A DNA stretch of 34,907 nt from Bradyrhizobium sp. (GCA_018971675.1 JAGXAF010000009.1:1-34907), one strand, 5' to 3'. Positions 7,768 through 17,100 are shown, numbered from the stretch's first letter. Notes: generated by a model not told the origin, from the letters alone. Translations and numbers: made by a program.

Positions 7768-8187
7768 GGAGCTCTCGTGCAACGCGATCGAAGGCCGAAG
7801 CAGCATCCGTTCCGCGGATCGAACAGGGAGTTAATTCGATGCGTGGAACAGGAACCCGGAGCAATCGCGTTTCAAATTTAACGTAAGTCGGCAAGGTTAC
7901 CGGGAGGAGACGAAGGGACTTGCCGTCGCGGAAAGCTGCCATCCAGCGCTGCAATTAACGTTACCATTGCCCGCGGAAATGAGGGGTTCTCACCGCGCGA
8001 GTGGCCGTTGGGCACGAAAGTGGCTGGGCGCGGCAGCCGATCGAGAACGCCAGTTTTCGCTTCACCGGCCGCGTCGACATTAATCTAAATTGAAAAGCTT
8101 AACCGGCAAATGGGGATTGTAAATTCGCGTGAGATGGCCGACGTTTAGAGCGCATTTTAGTCTGTTTAAAAACGATCGGATAACACC
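7768..8187. other. divergent intergenic region
   Basis: This 420-base stretch separates the divergent unknown genes and must hold both promoters. I see no convincing -35/-10 pair. A modest inverted repeat GCAAT...ATTGC lies around an AACGTT palindrome near 7951-7970. A TTAATCTAAATTGAAAAGCTTAA stretch near 8080-8102 is AT-rich and a possible promoter region for the gene at 8188. No RNA gene was recognised. Confidence 0.4.
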
Positions 8188-8676
8188 ATGACAAAGTCCA
8201 CACCGAGCGATTCCCTGGGGGTCATCGAGCGCGCAATTCAGGCGGGTATGAGTGACTCCAGCAATCGCCCCACCCGTCCGACCGACGAAACGGATCCCAC
8301 GATGCCGAACTATGTGGAGCACCGCGAAGGTGTCACCGAAATCGGAAAACTGTCGGCCGAGGCGGTAGTCCGCGAATACGAAGCGACCGCAAAAGAAATC
8401 GAATCCATGGGCATCGATCTGGTTGAGCGCGTCAAGGCTTGCGAAGCGATGACTCGCGATACCTTGCAAGTGACCCAGGAATTGAACGAAATCGCGGCTC
8501 GCTATCGCAAGGAAGCAAAGCGCGTCTTCGAGCACATTGAAAACTGCTCGCTGCTCGTCGCCGCTGCCCGGGAGACTTGCGGCGAATTGAAAGACAAGCT
8601 CGCTATTCCGACGCGACTGGGACGCTTGGGAACGGATCGCCCCGACGATAACAACGACTTGCAATCGCGTGACTGA
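8188..8676 (+). CDS. conserved-looking helical protein of unknown function
   Basis: I do not recognise the family. The 162-residue product starts with a polar, Thr/Pro-rich segment of about 45 residues ('SSNRPTRPTDETDPTMPNY'). A long, charged, almost uninterrupted helical stretch follows: 'LSAEAVVREYEATAKEIESMGIDLVERVKACEAMTRDTLQVTQELNEIAARYRKEAKRVFEHIENCSLLVAAARETCGELKDKL'. Its heptad-like spacing suggests a coiled coil. There is no signal peptide or membrane helix, so it is probably cytoplasmic. Only five bases separate it from the following winged-helix gene, which suggests one transcript. The codon use and the absence of a long antisense alternative with good features support it as real. 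Confidence 0.65.
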   Translation: MTKSTPSDSLGVIERAIQAGMSDSSNRPTRPTDETDPTMPNYVEHREGVTEIGKLSAEAVVREYEATAKEIESMGIDLVERVKACEAMTRDTLQVTQELNEIAARYRKEAKRVFEHIENCSLLVAAARETCGELKDKLAIPTRLGRLGTDRPDDNNDLQSRD

Positions 8677-8681
8677 TTGCA

Positions 8682-8924
8682 ATGACGGAGCGGGCCAGAA
8701 ACGCGCCACAAGGCATGAGGGCGCGCAAGATCGAGGCTGCCATCCTGGAGATTATGCCGGGACGGGAATGGCTGAGCTGTACATCGATTTCACGTCTTAT
8801 TCATGCGAACGACACCCGAAAGACGCGCGCGCGGCTTGATCGCCTTGCGAAGGAAGGCAAAATCGAACGCAAGCGCGGGCAGGGCACCCACGGTGTCGTT
8901 TATCTCTACCGCCAATTGCCATAG
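8682..8924 (+). CDS. small winged-helix-like protein
   Basis: This 80-residue basic protein has the layout of a small winged helix: 'RKIEAAILEIMPGREWLSCTSISRLIHANDTRKTRARLDRLAKEGKIERKRGQGTHGVVYLYRQL'. The 'TSISRLIHANDTRKTRARLDRLAKEGKIERK' segment fits a helix-turn-helix followed by the wing. It may bind DNA or act as a partner of the preceding helical protein. It starts five bases after that gene's stop and has no clear ribosome binding site of its own, so translational coupling is likely. It is followed directly by repeat copy 1. I cannot name a family; the fold call is from pattern only. Confidence 0.6.
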   Translation: MTERARNAPQGMRARKIEAAILEIMPGREWLSCTSISRLIHANDTRKTRARLDRLAKEGKIERKRGQGTHGVVYLYRQLP

Positions 8925-8925
8925 A

Positions 8926-9110
8926 GCCTTTTCCGTTCCGATGGAATCGGAACGCGACTCTGGATTCTTGTTTTGACGCGTTTTCCTTACGCGAACCGGT
9001 ATCCACTTCGCTCGAAAACGCTCTGGAATTCTTGTTTTGGCGCGTTTTCTTCACGCGAACCGGTATCCACCCACGGATCAAGTCCGGGGCATGCCTCGCT
9101 CGAAAACGCT
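8926..9110. repeat. dispersed palindromic repeat, copy 1 (with internal duplication)
   Basis: It begins with a perfect hairpin CGTTCCGAT-GGA-ATCGGAACG (8934-8954). The core 'TTGTTTTGACGCGTTTTC...CGCGAACCGGTATCCAC...CGCTCGAAAACGCTC' then occurs twice in tandem, at about 8963-9025 and 9026-9110. The second unit includes an extra 'CCACGGATCAAGTCCGGGGCATG' insert. The same element recurs at 23334-23457. I associate it with Bradyrhizobium genomes from memory. The remaining bases to 9224 hold nothing I recognise. Confidence 0.85.
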
Positions 9111-9224
9111 CCAAGCGCAGCGGCGCCTCCGTTGACCGTCCAATAGTCCGGAACAGCCGTGCAAGGCACCAGGCCGCGCCCTCGCTCGCCGACGGAAATA
9201 TCGCTCCCGGCGTCAGGACTGACA

Positions 9225-10757
9225 TCAGAAGGGCATCTGGCTGCGTCGCGGGCTGATCCTCCAGGTCCCGGCGAGGATGACCATCGTCATCAGCGCAGCG
9301 ATGATGGCAGCGAACGGGACGGTCAGCACCAGCACCGCGGTCGCGGCCCATCCAATCGAGGTAAAGGCTTCCGCGAACGTCGCCAGCCGTGACGAGGTCT
9401 GGCGGCGGCGAAACTGGCTGCGCTTCGCCTGCACCCGGAACCAGAGCTGGATGGCGGTCGCCGAGGCGGTTGCGGTCACCACGCCGAGCGCGGTGACGGC
9501 GGCCTGCAATGGCGAGGCAAAGGCCAGCGCGGCGATCAGCGGCGTGAATATCGCGCCGATCGCCATCAGCACCACCTCGATCTTGGCTCGCGTCACGCGA
9601 GACGGCGTCAGCGGCGCGGTGGCAACCAGATCGGCGGCATCCTCGCCCGATATTGTCAGCCAGGCGAGACCGCCGGCGAGCTGCCCCGCCGCCATCACGA
9701 TCACCGGGGTGATCAACACGATGGCGGTCGAGCTATGAGAAAAGCTGCGCCACAGCATCAGCGCCGGCGGCACCAGATACAACAGCTGCATCAGCGTCTG
9801 CGACACCAGCCACGGATCGCGTCGCAACAGGGCGAACTCCTTCCAGCGCAGCGCCTGTGGGCGCGAGCCGGTGCGGAATGACGTCCTGCGCGAGGCCATG
9901 GCCCGCACCGCATGCGCCGACGCACGCGCGGCGGTGTCGGCGAACCGGTTGGAGAACAGCGCCATCACCGTGCCGAGCAGCGCCAGACCCGACGCCAGCA
10001 GCAATAGCAGCACCTCGCGGTCGCCGAGCACCGCGCGGGCCGGCCACCAGACGATACTGTCCGGATCGGGCGCGAATGCCGCGGCCGTGCCCGAGGTCAG
10101 CACGGCAAAGCGCGAGAGCGTGCCGTAGGACAGGATCGCGGCGATCTGCAATGCGATGACAAAGCCGGCGCCGATCACGGCCGCGACGATCTGCGCGACC
10201 AGGCGCGTCCGGCTCGGGCCGATCAGGCGAAACAGCGCTACCGTGATCGCGATCGCAATCGCGGAGGCCGACAGCCCGATCGCGATCACGACGCCGAAAG
10301 CCGACAGCCATCGCCCGCCGCCACCGATCACCAGCACGTCGATGAACGGCGTCGACAGCAACAGCGCCATCGCGATGACCGACAATGCGATGGCGACCAT
10401 GCGCACCGCGAATATGTTGGCAAGCCGGACCGGCGACGACATGATCAGGTCGAGATCGTCGCGCGTGTAGAATACCCGCGTCACCGACTCGATCGCCTGC
10501 GACAGCATCAAGGCCCAGGCCAGGAAGATGCTCGCCGACAGCACGATGAGCGAGGATTTGTCGAGCGGCATCTGCAAATCCGCGAAGCGGCCGACCACGG
10601 CATAGGCAGGCAAATGCAGGATCACCGCGAAGGCAATCAGCCCGATCACGGCGCGTTTGCGCTTGCGCCGGCCGCCCATGATCATCGCAAGCCGTTCCCG
10701 CCACGCCAGGCGGAGTTCGTGTTGGGCGAACCAGGTCAGCGCCGCGGCCGAACTCAT
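9225..10757 (-). CDS. ABC transporter permease
   Basis: This 510-residue protein is very hydrophobic, with roughly ten to twelve predicted membrane helices in two groups. They are separated by a cytoplasmic stretch, 'RFADTAARASAHAVRAMASRRTSFRTGSRPQALRWKEFALLRRDPWLVSQTL'. This resembles large exporter-type ABC permeases (ABC-2-like). Its start codon overlaps the stop codon of the ATP-binding gene by four bases (ATGA), so the two are translated together and form one transporter. No substrate-binding protein is present, which fits export rather than import. The N terminus is soluble and basic ('AWRERLAMIMGGRRKRKR'). The substrate is unknown. It converges on repeat copy 1. Confidence 0.85.
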   Translation of the reverse strand: MSSAAALTWFAQHELRLAWRERLAMIMGGRRKRKRAVIGLIAFAVILHLPAYAVVGRFADLQMPLDKSSLIVLSASIFLAWALMLSQAIESVTRVFYTRDDLDLIMSSPVRLANIFAVRMVAIALSVIAMALLLSTPFIDVLVIGGGGRWLSAFGVVIAIGLSASAIAIAITVALFRLIGPSRTRLVAQIVAAVIGAGFVIALQIAAILSYGTLSRFAVLTSGTAAAFAPDPDSIVWWPARAVLGDREVLLLLLASGLALLGTVMALFSNRFADTAARASAHAVRAMASRRTSFRTGSRPQALRWKEFALLRRDPWLVSQTLMQLLYLVPPALMLWRSFSHSSTAIVLITPVIVMAAGQLAGGLAWLTISGEDAADLVATAPLTPSRVTRAKIEVVLMAIGAIFTPLIAALAFASPLQAAVTALGVVTATASATAIQLWFRVQAKRSQFRRRQTSSRLATFAEAFTSIGWAATAVLVLTVPFAAIIAALMTMVILAGTWRISPRRSQMPF

Positions 10758-11512
10758 GCGGCGGCGTCCTCGACGTCAACCAGCGCGATGAACATGTCTT
10801 CCAGGCTGGTGTCGTTCCTGCCGTTCTGCTGGCGCAACTCGGTGAGCGTGCCTTCGGCGACCAGTCTGCCCGACGCGATGACGCCGATCCGGTCGGCCAT
10901 GCGTTCGGCCACTTCGAGAATGTGCGTCGTCATGATCACGGTGCAGCCGGATCGCACGCGTTCGCCCAGCAATCCCTTGACGTGACGCGCCGACAGGGCG
11001 TCGAGGCCGGTGAGCGGCTCGTCGAGAATGATCAGGCGGGGATCGTGCACCAGCGCGCCCGCGAGAGCGACCTTCTGGCGCATGCCCTTGGAAAATCCCT
11101 CGCAGCGTTCGTGCAGGTGCGGCTCGAGGCCCAGCGAAACCAGAAGCTCGCGCGCGGAGGATTCGGAGATGCGCGGATCGATGCCCCAGAGCCCGGCGAC
11201 AAAGGCGAGGTATTCCAGCGGCGTCAGCTTGTCATAGATCATCGGCTCGTCGGAAACCCAGGCGGTGATCTGCTTGGCGGCGACCGGGTCATTCAGCGCA
11301 TCGATCCCGAGCACCGATACCGAACCGGCGTCAGGCCGCAACAGCCCTGCTACCATGCGCAGGGTCGTGGTCTTGCCGGCGCCGTTCGGCCCGAGCAACG
11401 CATAGAATTCGCCGCGGCGAACGGTGAGATCGAGCGCGTCGACCGCGAGGCGGTCAAAACGCTTTGTTAACCCTCGCACCTCGAGGGCGGACGGCGGTTC
11501 GGCGGGTTGCAT
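10754..11512 (-). CDS. ABC transporter ATP-binding protein
   Basis: This 252-residue ATPase has every nucleotide-binding motif: Walker A 'GPNGAGKTTT', a Q-loop near 'TAWVSDEP', a signature variant 'FSKGMRQK' in place of LSGGQ, Walker B 'RLIILDEPLTGLD' and the switch histidine in 'TTHILEVAE'. The 'GMRQK' signature and the following 'LAGALVHDP' are typical of exporters such as drug, antibiotic or CcmA/NatA-like systems. It powers the overlapping permease gene (four-base ATGA overlap). The ribosome binding site is weak or distant. It lies upstream of an unrelated group of small envelope genes in the same direction, but a 112-base gap separates them. Confidence 0.95.
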   Translation of the reverse strand: MQPAEPPSALEVRGLTKRFDRLAVDALDLTVRRGEFYALLGPNGAGKTTTLRMVAGLLRPDAGSVSVLGIDALNDPVAAKQITAWVSDEPMIYDKLTPLEYLAFVAGLWGIDPRISESSARELLVSLGLEPHLHERCEGFSKGMRQKVALAGALVHDPRLIILDEPLTGLDALSARHVKGLLGERVRSGCTVIMTTHILEVAERMADRIGVIASGRLVAEGTLTELRQQNGRNDTSLEDMFIALVDVEDAAA

Positions 11513-11624
11513 GATGTCGGGACCATCCTTGGGTTCGGAACAGCCGGTTTTTCAGCCGGACCTTGAACCCAGGACCTTGAACATAAGAGATTTCGGCGCG
11601 GTGAACGCTGGACCGCAAATCCCG

Positions 11625-11933
11625 TCAATGCGGCTGGGGGTCGCCAGGATTTGCAGGCTTGTGTCGCCGGTGAATAACGGGCTCGCGTTTCAGCGTCGCG
11701 CAGGAACTGTTTTCAGCCTCTTCCCTGGTGGATTCGGAGCTCGTCCACACCTGCTGGATACCGGTGAAGAACAGATAGCGACAATGCTTCTTGTAGAACG
11801 GCACCGGATAGTCATCGCTCAGTTTGGCGGTCTCGATTTTCGATCCAACCAGCACGCCCCGGTTCAGGGCATAGCAGGCCAGCACAACCACCGCCAAACC
11901 AAGCAAGGACCAGCCGATCGTTCGCATTCGCAT
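11625..11933 (-). CDS. small membrane-anchored protein of unknown function
   Basis: I place the start at 'MRMRTIGWSLLGLAVVVLACYALNRGVL', 90 bases inside the track ORF, because the longer form would run back into the coding sequence of the preceding gene. A start at 'MYGRITGKAM' is also possible and would overlap the upstream stop. The first 25 residues form a membrane helix or signal anchor. The rest, about 75 residues, is polar with two cysteines ('KKHCRYLFF', 'ENSSCATLKR'), which suits a periplasmic domain with a disulfide. It follows the next gene by 11 bases in the same direction, so they are probably cotranscribed. No family was recognised. Confidence 0.5.
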   Translation of the reverse strand: MRMRTIGWSLLGLAVVVLACYALNRGVLVGSKIETAKLSDDYPVPFYKKHCRYLFFTGIQQVWTSSESTREEAENSSCATLKREPVIHRRHKPANPGDPQPH

Positions 11934-11944
11934 GGCTTTACCCG

Positions 11945-12619
11945 TTATTCGTCCATACATTGAAGAATGAATTCGGTGCGGTCTCTGGGCAGAACGCCGT
12001 GGGCGTCCGCCTTTTGCCGGCATTTGATCTGCTCGATATGGGCGGCGAGCGCCTTGGCGCGACGGTCATCGGTTTCCGGGGCTTCCGGATCGACGGCCCT
12101 GACCATCATCACCCTGATCGGCGAGCCATCCGACTCGAACTGAAATTCATATTTCACGCCATTCGCATCGGTCGCCGCGCAGGAGACGCTCGACACCCGC
12201 TGTGTGACGAAATTCCCCACCTGTTTGCATGCGCCGCTTGCCAGTACGACCGACGGCACAGGCAGTCCGTCGATCTTGGGCCGATCTTTCGATTTCAGCA
12301 GCATCCGGTCGACGGTCAGCTCGTAGACATCCTGGTCTCTCCTGGCCTTGTCGCCGGAGAACGTGATGATGTGGCTGTCGTCGTCGGGATCGTTGAGCGG
12401 CACGGTGAAGCTGGATCGGCCGCCGGGGCTGTGGAAGAAGGCGACCGAGGTGCACATGAAATCGCGCTCTGCGACTTTTACCGCAGGGCATTTGCCGGCC
12501 ATCGAGGCGAACATGTCGACGTCGGGTTCGTGGCGCTCGCTCTCGTCGGCAACGAGCGCGCTTGACGCCGTCACCAGGCAAACGAACGCAGCAGCGATCG
12601 CTCGCCAGCAGATGCGCAT
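11945..12619 (-). CDS. exported protein of unknown function
   Basis: The 224-residue product begins with a clear signal peptide, 'MRICWRAIAAAFVCLVTASSALVADES', behind a strong GGAGG at eight-base spacing. The mature part contains six cysteines (for example 'GKCPAVKVAERDFMC', 'SGACKQVGNF', 'SVSCAATDANGVKYEFQFESDG', 'QIKCRQ', 'ILQCMDE'), suggesting disulfides in the periplasm. No catalytic motif or known family could be recognised. It is the first gene of a two-gene unit with the small anchored protein that follows. The LapG-like protease gene lies 134 bases upstream in the same direction, so a functional link is possible but unproven. Confidence 0.7.
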   Translation of the reverse strand: MRICWRAIAAAFVCLVTASSALVADESERHEPDVDMFASMAGKCPAVKVAERDFMCTSVAFFHSPGGRSSFTVPLNDPDDDSHIITFSGDKARRDQDVYELTVDRMLLKSKDRPKIDGLPVPSVVLASGACKQVGNFVTQRVSSVSCAATDANGVKYEFQFESDGSPIRVMMVRAVDPEAPETDDRRAKALAAHIEQIKCRQKADAHGVLPRDRTEFILQCMDE

Positions 12620-12753
12620 GAAAAGAACCTCCAGCCGAGGTGCAGCCTAAACCCTGTGGGTGCAAAGATAAACACGCAATGCTCGCCGGAGCACGGCGCT
12701 GGCGGCAACGGGTTGGCTTGCAAAGAACCGGGTTTTGTTGTGTGCTTCGGAAG

Positions 12754-13548
12754 CTAGTCCTGGTCGGACGACGAGGCTGACGCCGGTTGTCCCGCCAGAT
12801 TCAGCGCCAGCAGTGCAGCATCCGGATCCGGCCCGCCGGCCAGCAACGGCGTATCGATGTATCGCATGGTACCGCGCTCATCGAGGACGAACAGCGGCCG
12901 ATAGTTGCGCACATCGACATCCTCGACCATCGCCATGCGGTTGTTGTCCAGCATCAGCCAATGCCCGTCCAGCCGGGCGGCGGCGACGGCGTGGTCCTCG
13001 CCGCGAATGGTGTCGTGCATGACCACCAGCCGCAGGTCATCGGCATCGACGCCGGCGAGGCGCAATGCGACATATTTGGCGATCGCATAGTCCTCGCAAT
13101 CGCCGGCGCCATGCGCCAAGGTAACGAGCGGCGAACTCCACACATCGGGCTGGCCATATTGCGCCAGATCGCTCATTGGCCGGATCGCCAGATTGATCGC
13201 GCGATTGACCTCGCCGAGACGGGCGCGCCCCTCGCGCGCGCGTGCATTGTCGACGATGGCAAGAAGCTGCAGCGCGGCCGGAGAGACGCAGCGCTCGCGG
13301 TCGCCGTCGCATAGCGCAAGCTGTACCCGTTCGTCGTCAAGCTCGCGCTCGACGCCCAGCCATTTGTCCCGCAAGCCGCCCTCGGCGAGGAGCGATGTGA
13401 GCAGGCCGAACGGCTCGTTCGAGCGGCTGGCTGCTATCGATGGTTCCACCAGATCCGGCGTGCCCGCCGCGAGCTCCGTCGCCGATCCGAACCAGGCCAT
13501 GCATACGAAGATGGCACAGCAAACGCGCGCGCGGCCGGAAAACCTCAT
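12754..13548 (-). CDS. LapG-like periplasmic transglutaminase-type cysteine protease (BTLCP)
   Basis: The 264-residue protein has a signal peptide ('MRFSGRARVCCAIFVCMAWFGSATELAAG') and a bacterial transglutaminase-like cysteine protease domain. The segment 'WSSPLVTLAHGAGDCEDYAIAKYVALRLAGV' is very close to the LapG active-site segment. The triad is C151 ('GDCEDYA'), H186 ('GEDHAVAA') and D201 ('LMLDNN'), spaced much as in LapG. D150 and E152, equivalent to LapG calcium ligands, are present. LapG cuts LapA-type adhesins near their N terminus to release them from the outer membrane. The divergent neighbour is a giant type I-secreted protein, so that protein is the obvious candidate substrate; this is inference. 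AAGGGG precedes the ATG. Confidence 0.88.
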   Translation of the reverse strand: MRFSGRARVCCAIFVCMAWFGSATELAAGTPDLVEPSIAASRSNEPFGLLTSLLAEGGLRDKWLGVERELDDERVQLALCDGDRERCVSPAALQLLAIVDNARAREGRARLGEVNRAINLAIRPMSDLAQYGQPDVWSSPLVTLAHGAGDCEDYAIAKYVALRLAGVDADDLRLVVMHDTIRGEDHAVAAARLDGHWLMLDNNRMAMVEDVDVRNYRPLFVLDERGTMRYIDTPLLAGGPDPDAALLALNLAGQPASASSSDQD

Positions 13549-13965
13549 CTGACGCCCCTTGTCCGGGCATCGGCGAGGCCGGTTAGCCTGCTCGTGACCG
13601 GATCATTTCGTGGGCGAGAGGATGAGCGGCGGAGCTTTTATTCGGCTTAAGGGGGGCCGGGTTGAACCTGGAAACCGCGAAGCAGACTAAAAGCCGTGTG
13701 GCCAGTTTGCTGAAAGTTTTACGGGTTTGCCTTTTTGGGGAGGGCGCGCGGATCGCGGTAGGCCGAAGGGTGAAAATTTCGCTGCATTTTCGACGAATTT
13801 GGCCAAGTATGGCTAATCGGCGACAAGCAGCCTGTTTTGTAGGCTAGATCACAGCTTTGGCTCGAGAATTGGTGCAGGATGTCGCAAGGAAATGCAAGCT
13901 GAAGAAAGAAAAAGTATCGGCGCCCTATTATATACTTATTTATTTCCAAGGAGAACTTTTCGGCT

Positions 13966-14073
13966 ATGTCAAATGGTGATTTAATACTTGGAAAAACGAC
14001 AGGAAAATGTGCTGTTTTCGAGAATAAACCTCAATTGTTTGATGTCGCTGGCTTGATCGTCGAGGTTACGTAG
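13966..14073 (+). CDS. possible 35-residue leader peptide
   Basis: ATG at 13966 follows AAGGAG (13948-13953) with a 12-base spacer and opens a 35-codon frame, 'MSNGDLILGKTTGKCAVFE...VEVT', ending in TAG. It lies in the AT-rich leader 92 bases before the giant gene's TTG start and in a different frame. It may be an upstream ORF that affects translation of the giant gene, or chance. It is too short for the ORF track, and I know no homologue. Confidence 0.25.
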   Translation: MSNGDLILGKTTGKCAVFENKPQLFDVAGLIVEVT

Positions 14074-14108
14074 CACGTCCACAAGCAGGGAGATGGTTCC
14101 GCTCCACA

Positions 14109-14128
14109 TCCTCCAATGATATGGAGGA
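14109..14128 (+). promoter_or_regulatory. perfect hairpin in the leader of the giant gene
   Basis: TCCTCCA (14109-14115) and TGGAGGA (14122-14128) pair perfectly around a six-base loop, 37 bases before the TTG start. The right arm contains GGAGG, the best Shine-Dalgarno-like sequence nearby, and the hairpin would hide it. No start codon is placed correctly for it, so its role is unclear. Confidence 0.3.
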
Positions 14129-14165
14129 CATAGACTGACAAAATTATAACAAATATTAACCTTTT

Positions 14166-17100
14166 TTGCGGTGGCCTTTGAATTTCGTAGGCAAATTCGA
14201 CGCACAGCTACCGGCTGACGGCCTGGCCGGGCATGCCCATGTCCAGACCTATGTACCGACGGCGCATGCTCCGGCGGACGCCATTATTGTTCCCGACGCT
14301 CATCTGTTGTTCGGCGCGGACTTCAAGCGGTCCGGCGTCGACCTGATCCTTTCCAACGGCGACCGCGAACTGGTCCTGCACGATTACTTCAAGGGTGAGC
14401 ATCGCCTTCCGCTGGCGTCGCCTGATGGCGCCCATCTTACCGGCGCCATCGTCAATGCGCTCACCGGCCAGGTCGACTATGCCCAGGCCGCCGGCGCCGC
14501 CGACGCTGCCCATGTCATCGGTCACGTCACCAAGCTCACGGGCAGTGCGACCGTGGTCCGTAACGGCGTCTCGATCATCCTCAATAACGGCGACAACGTC
14601 GAAAAGGGCGACGTGGTCGCCACCGGTTCGGATTCCACGCTCGGCGTCACCTTCATCGACGGCACCGTGTTCGGCCTGTCGTCGAACGCCAGGATGGTGC
14701 TCAACGAGATGGTCTACGACCCCAACGGGTCGAACAATTCCTCGCTGATCAGCCTGGTTGCCGGAACCATCTCCTTTGTCGCCGGCGAGACCGCCAAGCA
14801 CGGCGACATGAAGGTCGACACGCCGGTTGCGACCATGGGCATTCGCGGCACCGCGGTGCTGGTCGAGATCAACTTCGACGTTCCCGGCGAGAACGGCCTG
14901 CCGGATGCGAAATTCCAGGTGCTGGTCGAGCCGGACGGCCACACCGGCTCCTACATCCTGTTCGACAAGACGACGCTGGATCCGATCGCAACGGTCAACA
15001 AGGCCGGCCAGCAGGTCAACATCAACCAGAACGGCATCAGCTACACGACCAGCCCGCTATCGCCCGAACTGCAAAAGCTGATCAACGATGTGTTCCAGCA
15101 GAAGTTCAGCGCCAACGACACCAATACCAAGTCGTTAGATCATTTTACCGACTCGGTCGTCCCGCCGCAGTTCGAGACGGTGAAGGGGGTGGACTTCATC
15201 ATCGTTTCGCCGGTCGTCCTGACGGTAAACTCGCTGGGCAATACGCCTTCGCCTCAATCCGCCCCGAGCCCTCTCGCCCCCCACATCGATCAGGCGCCGA
15301 AGATTGGCACCACCTCCGGCCAGGTCGGCGAACTGAAGGCCATTACCGGAAGCCATACGCCCGACATTGCGATCGGTGTCATCCACTATAACGACATCAA
15401 CGTCGGCGACCAGCCGACGGCGAGCGCCAAGTTTGATTCCTTCGTCTACCAGAATGCCCAGCACCAGGACATCAGCAAGAGCCTGACGCCTGCGGAACTG
15501 GCGGCGGTTCAGGCGGCGGCAGTCCCGCTGAACGTGGTCCAGGATCCGGCGAACAAGAACATCGGCTCGGCGACCTGGACCTACGCGGTTCCAGACGGTT
15601 CGCTCGACTTTCTCGGCGCCGGCGAGACGCTGACGCTGACCTATACCGCGAGTGTCAACAACAATTACGCGCCGAACATCGCAATCACCACGGCGCCGAT
15701 CACGATCACGATCACCGGCACCAATGACGTCCCGGTGTTCACCTCCGCGGCGCCGCAGCCCATCGCCTTCAACAGCGGCACCAGCGTGCCGGGCGGTAAC
15801 CTGACCACCAAGGTGGCGACATCGGGCACGATCTCATTCGACGATCCCGATCTCACCGACACCCACACGGTTTCGCTCTCGACGGCGACGGCAACGCTGA
15901 CCGATCCGACCACCGGCACCACGACCGCTTTCACGTTGCCGCCGACTCCGCAGGCGGTTTTCGATCAGGCGCTGACCGCCTATATCGTGAATCCCACGAC
16001 CGGAGTTTCGACCGACAGCACCGGTACGGGTTTGGGGACGGTCAACTGGAATCTCGCCGACCTTCCGGTCTGGCTCGGCGACATCGTGCCCAAGGGGGAT
16101 ACCCTCACGCTCACTTACGTGGTGACCGTGACGGATTCGCAAGGCGCAACTGCCCAGCAGGACATCACCGTCACCATCACCGGGACCGACGCCGCGGCGG
16201 AGGTCTGGATCGCCACGAGCGGAACTGGCGCCGCATCTGATGGCCTTTGGAGCACGGGTGCGAACTGGGAAACCGGTAACGCGCCGACGGCCAGCGACGA
16301 TGCAATCATCATCACCGATCAGTTGAAAGGTTTGACGCCGACCTACCCGGTGACGATCACCAGCGCCGCCGAGGCCCATAGTCTGAAGATGGACAATTAC
16401 GGCGGCAACGCTCCGGTGCTGATCAACCAGAGCACGCTGACGATCGGAACCGATTTCAATATCAACGATCACTCCACCAACAATCCGGACGGCTACATCG
16501 GCCCTGAGCTGGACAACCGGGGCGCGCTCACGGTCGGCGGCGCCTTCAATCTCAACGCGGATTCGATTGTCGACAATTCGGGAACCATCGCCGTTGGCGG
16601 CAAGATGGAGGTGCTTGACCAGAGCGAGTTGAAGAACTGCGGCATGATCGAGCTTGCCGGGGGCGGCGACTTCAGCGGCAAGAGCACGATCTCGAACACC
16701 ACTACCGACGCCATCATCGAGGTTTCCGGCGGTACGCTCAATGTCGGGGTCGACATTTCCAATCAGGGTGCGGTCAAGGTCGACCTCCCCGCGACGCTGG
16801 CACTCGGCGGCGCGACCATCTACGGCGGTACCATCACCAATAGCGGCACGCTGACGCTCGATGGCGGCGTGGTGAAAAACGGTACGCTCGGCAATTCCGG
16901 CACCATCGGCGCCATCGGCGCCAGCAACGCGCTCGACAACGAGCGGATCACCAACACCGGCGGCATCGAGATTGCGGCCCTCGGCGCGCTGACGCTGGAT
17001 TTGCTTACCATCGTCACCAATACCAACCACACGATCACGGTCGACGGCACCGGCACGCTGACGCTGCAGGGCGGTGCTTCGATCACGGGCGGCTCGCTTT

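Larger units (their letters stand above)
13549..14165. other. long AT-rich divergent regulatory region before the giant surface protein gene
   Basis: These 617 bases separate the protease gene from the giant gene. The right half (from about 13850) is clearly richer in A and T than the rest of the window. It contains TATTAT/TATACT at 13926-13936, a good -10-like box without a matching -35. A short ORF with a Shine-Dalgarno sits at 13966-14073, and a perfect hairpin at 14109-14128. The long leader and the base composition suggest a regulated promoter, perhaps with nucleoid-protein or RNA-level control. Confidence 0.5.

Noticed and set aside
7845-7880. GGAAC...CGTT resembling an EcfG general-stress promoter
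   Set aside because: The spacings available (12 or 18 bases) do not fit the 16-17 bases of the EcfG consensus. A similar GGAAC near 32928 also fails on spacing.
13870-13890. TTGGTGCAGGATGTCGCA as a sigma54 promoter
   Set aside because: The GG-to-GC distance is one base too long, and the -12 element is poor.
13981-14205. 74-residue minus-strand ORF in the AT-rich leader
   Set aside because: GGAGG abuts its best internal ATG with no spacing, no family match, and it covers the giant gene's start; kept only as a possibility.
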